From contig CAADGB010000397.1 in assembly GCA_900696455.1 (NCBI GenBank), positions 1 to 36,705 on the forward strand: 36,705 nt of DNA. Reading direction: 5' to 3'. Below the pieces are notes generated by a model, which was not told the DNA's origin, searched no databases, and saw nothing but the letters and a program-made list of their open reading frames with translations. The DNA comes from an uncultured delta proteobacterium (GTDB taxonomy: Bacteria; Myxococcota_A; Polyangia; Haliangiales; Haliangiaceae). A program made the position numbers and the translations under genes. Shown here piece by piece: positions 32,835-36,705 of this stretch (positions are counted from its first letter, which is position 1; every line of letters starts with the position of its first letter).

Positions 32835-33083
32835 ATGGACATCAACCAGGCCTCGCAGCAGGTGGAGGAGTTCCTGGCCGCCTACGTCGGCCACGGCGGT
32901 CGCCAGGCCAGGGAGACCCGCGTCCATCCCTCGGGCGACGACGCCGGGGCGATCAAGGTCTGGGTCGATCTCGGCGGCGGGGTCAGCGACGATGACTGCC
33001 ACGCCTGGGCCGCGCAGTGCACCACCGACGCGGCGGCGGCCGCCGCGGGCTTCGCGCTCGAGGTCCGCGCCGAGTCGCTGTGA
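32835..33083 (+). CDS. 82-residue protein of unknown function
   Basis: The protein has 82 residues from ATG 32835, with an N-terminal amphipathic helix (INQASQQVEEFLAAYVG), a strand (AIKVWVDLGGGV), and a second helix with an Ala-rich core (CHAWAAQCTTDAAAAAAGF). It has no signal peptide. Acidic and Ala-rich features suggest a small cytoplasmic alpha/beta protein. The family is not recognised. The codon pattern matches its neighbours, and the -10-like box just before the start supports it being real. Confidence 0.65.
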   Translation: MDINQASQQVEEFLAAYVGHGGRQARETRVHPSGDDAGAIKVWVDLGGGVSDDDCHAWAAQCTTDAAAAAAGFALEVRAESL

Positions 33084-33148
33084 TCGGCTCCTGACCGGGC
33101 GGCCGGGGCCCGATCGCCCGCCGGTCGCCCCGGCGGTCGCCCCACGCC

Positions 33149-33931
33149 ATGTGTACCTTGCTCGCCCTGATCGGCGTGGTCCCCGACACGCCGGTGGTCC
33201 TCGCCGCCAACCGCGACGAGCTCTACGACCGGCCGGCGCGCGCGCCGGTGGCGCTCGGGCCCGGCCTGGTCGGCGGCCTCGACCTGCGCGCCGGCGGGTC
33301 GTGGCTGTGCGTGGCCCGGGACGGCCGCTTCGTCGGGGTCACCAACCAGCGCGAGGCGCCGGGGCGGGGCGGACCGGCGCCGCGCTCGCGCGGCGAGCTG
33401 GTGCGCGCCCTGGCCGCCTGCCCCGATCGGGCGGCGATGCGCGCGCGCCTGGCCGCGGTCGATCCGGCCGCGTACGCCAGCGCCAACCTCCTGTTCGGCG
33501 ATCCCGGCGGCGCCGATGTCGCGTACCTGCGCCGCGGCGGCACCCTCGAGACCCAGGGCCTGCCGCCCGGCGTCCACGTCCTCACCAACGATCGCCTGGG
33601 CTCGCCCGACTTCCCGCGGGCCGACCGCGCGGCGGCGCTGGTCACGCCGCGGGTCGCCGGCGGCTGGGCCGCGCTCGCCGCCGCCCTGCCGGCGATCCTC
33701 GCCGACCACGTGACCCCGCCGCCCGCGCAGGTCCCGCCGCTGCCGCCCGGGCTGCCGCTGGCGCCCGAGCTGGCCGCCGCGCTGCAGGCGCTGTGCGTCC
33801 ACACCCCGAGCTACGGCACGCGCTCGTCGACGATCGCCGCGATCACCGCCGCCGGCACCCGCGCGCTGGCGTGGGCCGACGGCCCGCCGTGCACGACCCC
33901 GTTCGTCGACGCCATGCCGCTCTACGCGTAA
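33149..33931 (+). CDS. NRDE / TANGO2-family protein
   Basis: The protein has 260 residues. It starts MCTLL with the family's N-terminal Cys2 and carries the defining NRDE motif (residues 21-24, AANRDELYDRP). Other family features are GGSWLCVARDGRFVGVTNQRE, SRGELV, NLLFGD, HVLTNDRL and SYGTRSSTI near the C-terminus. The Cys2 layout recalls N-terminal nucleophile hydrolases, but enzyme activity is not established for the family; human TANGO2 is linked to heme and lipid handling. ATG 33149 is the natural start because the second residue must be Cys. It is followed by a NUDIX gene 9 bp downstream, so the two are probably in one operon. Confidence 0.92.
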   Translation: MCTLLALIGVVPDTPVVLAANRDELYDRPARAPVALGPGLVGGLDLRAGGSWLCVARDGRFVGVTNQREAPGRGGPAPRSRGELVRALAACPDRAAMRARLAAVDPAAYASANLLFGDPGGADVAYLRRGGTLETQGLPPGVHVLTNDRLGSPDFPRADRAAALVTPRVAGGWAALAAALPAILADHVTPPPAQVPPLPPGLPLAPELAAALQALCVHTPSYGTRSSTIAAITAAGTRALAWADGPPCTTPFVDAMPLYA

Positions 33932-33934
33932 CCT
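33929..33934 (+). promoter_or_regulatory. -10-like box overlapping a stop codon
   Basis: TAACCT starts at the TAA of the NRDE gene and ends 6 nt before ATG 33941. It may be an internal promoter for the NUDIX gene, though a stop codon produces TAA by necessity, so this is weaker than the other boxes. Confidence 0.25.
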
Positions 33935-33940
33935 CCGGCC

Positions 33941-34519
33941 ATGGCCGACCCCGACGACGACCTGCGCTGGCGGGTCCTCGCCCGCACCGCCGTCCACGAC
34001 TACCGCATCTTCCGCGCGCTCGCGGTGCGCGCCGCCCACCCGCGCACCGGCGCCGCGCGCGACTTCACCGTCCTCGACACGCCCGACTGGGTCAACGTGG
34101 TCGCGCTGACGCCGGCCGACGAGGTCGTGCTCATCCGCCAGTACCGGCACGGCGCCGAGCGCGTCCACGTCGAGATCCCGGGCGGCATGGTCGATCCCGG
34201 CGAGGCCCACGCGGCCGCCGCCCGGCGCGAGCTGGCCGAGGAGACCGGCTACACCGCGACCACCTGGCGACATGTGGGCACGGTCGAGCCCACCCCGGCC
34301 ATCCACGGCAACCGCCTCTACACCTGGCTGGCCCTCGACGCCGTGGTCACCACCGCCTGCGCCCACGATCCGGGCGAGGTCATCACGACGTTCACCGCGC
34401 CGCTGGCCGAGGTCACCGCCATGCTCCGCGACGGGCGCATCGATCACGCCCTGGTCGTGGCGGCCTTCGCCCACCTCGCGCTCGCCGCCGGGGAGCTGCG
34501 CCGGCCTGACCGCGGCTGA
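33941..34519 (+). CDS. NUDIX hydrolase (ADP-ribose pyrophosphatase-like)
   Basis: The protein has 192 residues. The NUDIX box is complete: GGMVDPGEAHAAAARREL followed by AEETGY (G-x5-E-x7-REx-x-EE-x-G). The upstream strands VNVVALTPADEVVLIRQYRHG and the VEIPGGM segment are typical of the ADP-ribose pyrophosphatase (NudF) group, as is the PTPAIHGNRLYTWLA region. These enzymes split nucleoside diphosphates linked to another moiety, commonly ADP-ribose. It follows the NRDE gene closely and is probably co-transcribed with it. Exact substrate cannot be set from sequence. Confidence 0.92.
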   Translation: MADPDDDLRWRVLARTAVHDYRIFRALAVRAAHPRTGAARDFTVLDTPDWVNVVALTPADEVVLIRQYRHGAERVHVEIPGGMVDPGEAHAAAARRELAEETGYTATTWRHVGTVEPTPAIHGNRLYTWLALDAVVTTACAHDPGEVITTFTAPLAEVTAMLRDGRIDHALVVAAFAHLALAAGELRRPDRG

Positions 34520-34597
34520 CCGCGCCCGGCGCCTCCGGGGCCTCGGCACGGGCCAGGAAGCGGCCCGCCGCCCTTGTGTCCTCGCCGAGCGCGCGGC

Positions 34598-34603
34598 TAC
34601 GCT
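34598..34603 (+). promoter_or_regulatory. -10-like box before the exported beta-sandwich gene
   Basis: TACGCT ends 13 nt before ATG 34617, leaving space for a short leader with the GAGGG ribosome site seen at 34611-34615. The rest of the 97-bp gap shows no other signal. Confidence 0.4.
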
Positions 34604-34616
34604 GGATCCCGAGGGT

Positions 34617-35321
34617 ATGCACCTGCGCTCGCTCTGCGTCGCCGCCGTGCTCGCCATGGCCGCGCCGGCCGCCGCCGGCACGGTGTCCGGAAAGCTCGAG
34701 CTCCCGCCCGGGCCTCCCGAGCGCCCGCCGGTCCGCGGCAAGGCGTTCGTCGACCGGACGCCCAACCCGCTGACCCCGGTCCGCCCGGTGGATCCGCTGC
34801 CGTCGATCATCATCGCGCTCGAGCCCGCGCCGACCACCCAGTACACGCCGCCGCCGCCGGCGGCCGTGATCTGGGACCTCCTGGGCGAGAGCTTCACCCG
34901 CCCGGTGTTCCCGGTGCGCGTCGGCGGGGAGGTGCTCATCCGCAACAAGGGCCGGTCGTCGCCGGTGCTGGTCGCGGCCGGCCAGCCGCAGCTCCTGGTG
35001 CGCAAGCCGCTCAACCCGACCGCCGAGCTCCTGTTCATCCCGGGCACGGCGCCGGGGCCGGTCGAGATCGTCGACGAGACCAGCCCGCACCTGCGCGGCC
35101 GGCTCGTGGTCATGCCGTCGCCGTTCTTCGCCGTCCCCAACGCCAGGGGCGAGTTCGAGGTGCCGGCGGTGCCACCCGGCGAGTGGGTCATCAAGGTCTG
35201 GTACGACACCGGCTGGATCGATCGCCCCGACGAGCGCATCACCGTCCCGGCCGGCGACAAGAAGACCGAGGTCACGCTCAAGCTGCCGGCGCGCTGGCCG
35301 ATCAAGGCCGGGCGGGAGTAG
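34617..35321 (+). CDS. Exported protein with plastocyanin-like / carboxypeptidase-regulatory-like fold
   Basis: The protein has 234 residues. A signal peptide (LRSLCVAAVLAMAAPAAAG) precedes a strand-rich region. The order GTVSGKLELPPG, IIIALEP, FPVRVGGEVLIRNKGRSSP, VEIVDETSPHLRGRLVV and GEFEVPAVPPGEWVIKVWYD matches the cupredoxin-like proteins often annotated as methylamine-utilisation-like, combined with a carboxypeptidase-regulatory-like ending (VTLKLPA). Classical copper ligands (HCxxxH) are absent, so metal binding is unlikely. It is 5 bp from the sensor gene that follows, so a shared transcript and function are likely. Confidence 0.82.
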   Translation: MHLRSLCVAAVLAMAAPAAAGTVSGKLELPPGPPERPPVRGKAFVDRTPNPLTPVRPVDPLPSIIIALEPAPTTQYTPPPPAAVIWDLLGESFTRPVFPVRVGGEVLIRNKGRSSPVLVAAGQPQLLVRKPLNPTAELLFIPGTAPGPVEIVDETSPHLRGRLVVMPSPFFAVPNARGEFEVPAVPPGEWVIKVWYDTGWIDRPDERITVPAGDKKTEVTLKLPARWPIKAGRE

Positions 35322-35326
35322 GCGCC

Positions 35327-36705
35327 GTGTTCTGGTCCAAGATCTGGATGTTCATCGTCGCCGCCGCCGCCGCGGTGGCGCTCACCGTCGCGCTCCTCTT
35401 GCCCCGCCCCGCCCAGCGCGAGCGCGTGGACGAGGAGCGCCAGCGGCTGGTGGTGGCATGCGACGTGGTCGCGATCCAGCTCCGCGACAGCGCCCGCGTC
35501 CAGGTCGACGTCGCCGGCGCGTTCGCGCGCCAGCCGGCGGTGGTGACGACCCTCGACAAGGCCAGCGGCGCCGACGCCATCGACGAGAGCCGCGCCAAGG
35601 CCGCGCGCGAGCTGGCGGCCGACACCATCGCCGAGGTCCAGGGCACCCGCCCCGACTTCGCGATCCTCATCGATCGCCGGGGCCGCGTGGTGGCGCGCGC
35701 CGGCATCGACGAGCGCGAGTTCGGCGACACCCTGGCGGGCCGCTGGCTGGTCGACGACGCCCTCGCTGGCTTCCTGCGTGACGACCTGTGGTTCTCCGAC
35801 GACCGGCTGTGGCGGGTGGCGGCGTCGCCGGTGATCAACGGGCCGACCTACGTCGGCGCGGTCGTGGTCGGCAACGCCATCACCAAGGAGTACGCCGAGA
35901 GCCTGATGCGGCCGCTGGGCGCCAAGATCGCGTTCTACGCCGACGGCCGCAGCGTGGCCGCGTCGTCGACGGTGGCCATCGACAAGGTCGCCGACGAGCA
36001 CGCCCGGCTGGTCGCCAGCGGCGCCGATCTCGGCACCGACTGCCGCGCCAACAAGCCGCTCACCAGCCGCGCCGGCCGCGAGGAGTACAGCGCGGTGGTG
36101 GCGCGCCTGCCGGGTGAGGCCGAGAGCCGGGGCGCGTACTACACCGTCTTCGTCGAGCGCGCCCGCGCCCTCGGCCTGACCGCCACCCTCGACGCCGTCA
36201 CCAAGGACGACATGTCGTTCGCGACGTTCCCGTGGCCGCTCATCGCCGTCGCGTTCCTGGTCGCGCTGGGGATCGGCATCGCGCTCATGATCCTCGAGGC
36301 CGACCGGCCGGCGCGCCGGCTGGCGGCCGACGCCGTGCTCCTGGCCAAGGCCCAGATCGAGCGCCTGCCCGAGGAGCAACACCGCGGCCGCTTCGGCTCG
36401 ATCGCGCGCTCGATCAACATCCAGATCGACAAGCTCGGCCGCGAGGCCCGCGCCGCCCGCCGCGACCTCGATCAGCTCCTCGGACCGAGCGAGGGCGGCG
36501 AGGGCGGCCTCGGCACCCTCGATCTCGGCGGCCCGCCGCCGGCGCGCCCGCAGGCGCCGAAGCCGCCGCCGCCGTCGGAGTTCCGCTTCCACGATCCGCT
36601 GCCGCCGCCCGACCTCGACCTGTCGACCGGCAAGCCCGGCCGCGCCCCGGCGCCGCCGCTGCCCGGCACCGGCTCGGGGCCGGTCGCCCGGACGCCGACG
36701 CCGCC
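35327..36705 (+). CDS. Two-TM sensor-like membrane protein with HAMP-like region, 3' end missing
   Basis: The frame runs off the window after 459 codons. GTG 35327 is 5 bp after the previous stop, with GGGAGTAGG just upstream. TM1 covers about residues 6-25 (MFIVAAAAAVALTVALLL) and TM2 about 301-322 (PWPLIAVAFLVALGIGIALM). The ~275 residues between them look like a double-Cache-type sensor (FAILIDRRGRVVARAGIDE, VVVGNAITKEYAESLM). TM2 is followed by a HAMP-like linker (EADRPARRLAADAVLLAKAQ, FGSIARSINIQIDKLG) and then a Pro-rich stretch that continues to the end. The output domain, if any, lies outside the window. A chemoreceptor, kinase or cyclase partner cannot be decided here. Confidence 0.85.
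   Translation, partial: MFWSKIWMFIVAAAAAVALTVALLLPRPAQRERVDEERQRLVVACDVVAIQLRDSARVQVDVAGAFARQPAVVTTLDKASGADAIDESRAKAARELAADTIAEVQGTRPDFAILIDRRGRVVARAGIDEREFGDTLAGRWLVDDALAGFLRDDLWFSDDRLWRVAASPVINGPTYVGAVVVGNAITKEYAESLMRPLGAKIAFYADGRSVAASSTVAIDKVADEHARLVASGADLGTDCRANKPLTSRAGREEYSAVVARLPGEAESRGAYYTVFVERARALGLTATLDAVTKDDMSFATFPWPLIAVAFLVALGIGIALMILEADRPARRLAADAVLLAKAQIERLPEEQHRGRFGSIARSINIQIDKLGREARAARRDLDQLLGPSEGGEGGLGTLDLGGPPPARPQAPKPPPPSEFRFHDPLPPPDLDLSTGKPGRAPAPPLPGTGSGPVARTPTP

Noticed and set aside
32882-36592. 1236-codon minus-strand open frame across five plus-strand genes
   Set aside because: It runs through the NRDE, NUDIX and sensor genes, all with strong family motifs on the plus strand.

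Overview
The window is very GC-rich (well above 70% by eye, with GC-saturated third codon positions). It reads as chromosome of a myxobacterium or close relative (Myxococcota; a Haliangiales/Kofleriaceae-like lineage is a guess). The grounds are a MYXO-CTERM-type tail, two tandem AgmX/PglI C-terminal-domain lipoproteins, a Ser/Thr kinase fused to TPRs, an FHA-Fis regulator and a very high density of secreted Cys-rich lipoproteins. I see no rRNA, tRNA, CRISPR, insertion sequence, prophage or composition break. I call 25 protein genes; the first and last run off the window.

Layout. 1-7.5 kb: a TPR protein (5' end missing), a soluble Ser/Thr kinase, a helix-hairpin-helix/P-domain lipoprotein, a YeeZ-like SDR protein, then an ABC1/UbiB-family kinase-like gene overlapping a class I aminotransferase by 4 bp. 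7.5-15 kb: a possible caspase-fold (clan CD-like) lipoprotein, a fasciclin/choice-of-anchor-B lipoprotein, a small lipoprotein, and a coupled pair (His-rich lipoprotein plus zinc metallopeptidase). 15-22.7 kb: an M19-like metal hydrolase and a zinc-dependent phospholipase C-like protein, divergent from a secreted metzincin protease; together these look like an exported degradative set. 22.7-26 kb: two paralogous AgmX-domain lipoproteins. 26-29.5 kb: a transmembrane Ser/Thr kinase with TPRs behind an FHA-Fis regulator. 29.6-36.7 kb: a beta-helix lipoprotein, a small exported protein, QueE, a spike-like beta-repeat protein, an 82-residue unknown, an NRDE/TANGO2 protein, a NUDIX hydrolase, an exported beta-sandwich protein and a two-TM sensor-like protein (3' end missing).

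Regulation is the most interesting layer. Two unlinked lipoprotein genes (starts 3788 and 9138, minus strand) have near-perfect sigma-54 -24/-12 elements at exactly the same distance from the start codon, giving a predicted 3-nt leader in both. One also has a perfect inverted repeat centred about 86 bp upstream of the predicted transcription start, where enhancer-binding proteins usually bind. Separately, many genes have a TAnnnT -10-like box only 6-9 nt before the start codon, suggesting frequent leaderless transcription. A 21-bp direct repeat spaced 41 bp lies between the phospholipase and the metzincin gene.

About fourteen of the 25 genes carry signal peptides or lipoboxes, so most of the window encodes envelope or secreted proteins. 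I do not see a complete new defence or mobile system. The best leads are the paired sigma-54 promoters, the FHA-Fis regulator without an AAA+ core beside a kinase, the possible clan CD lipoprotein, the orphan spike-like protein and a QueE with unusual cysteine spacing.
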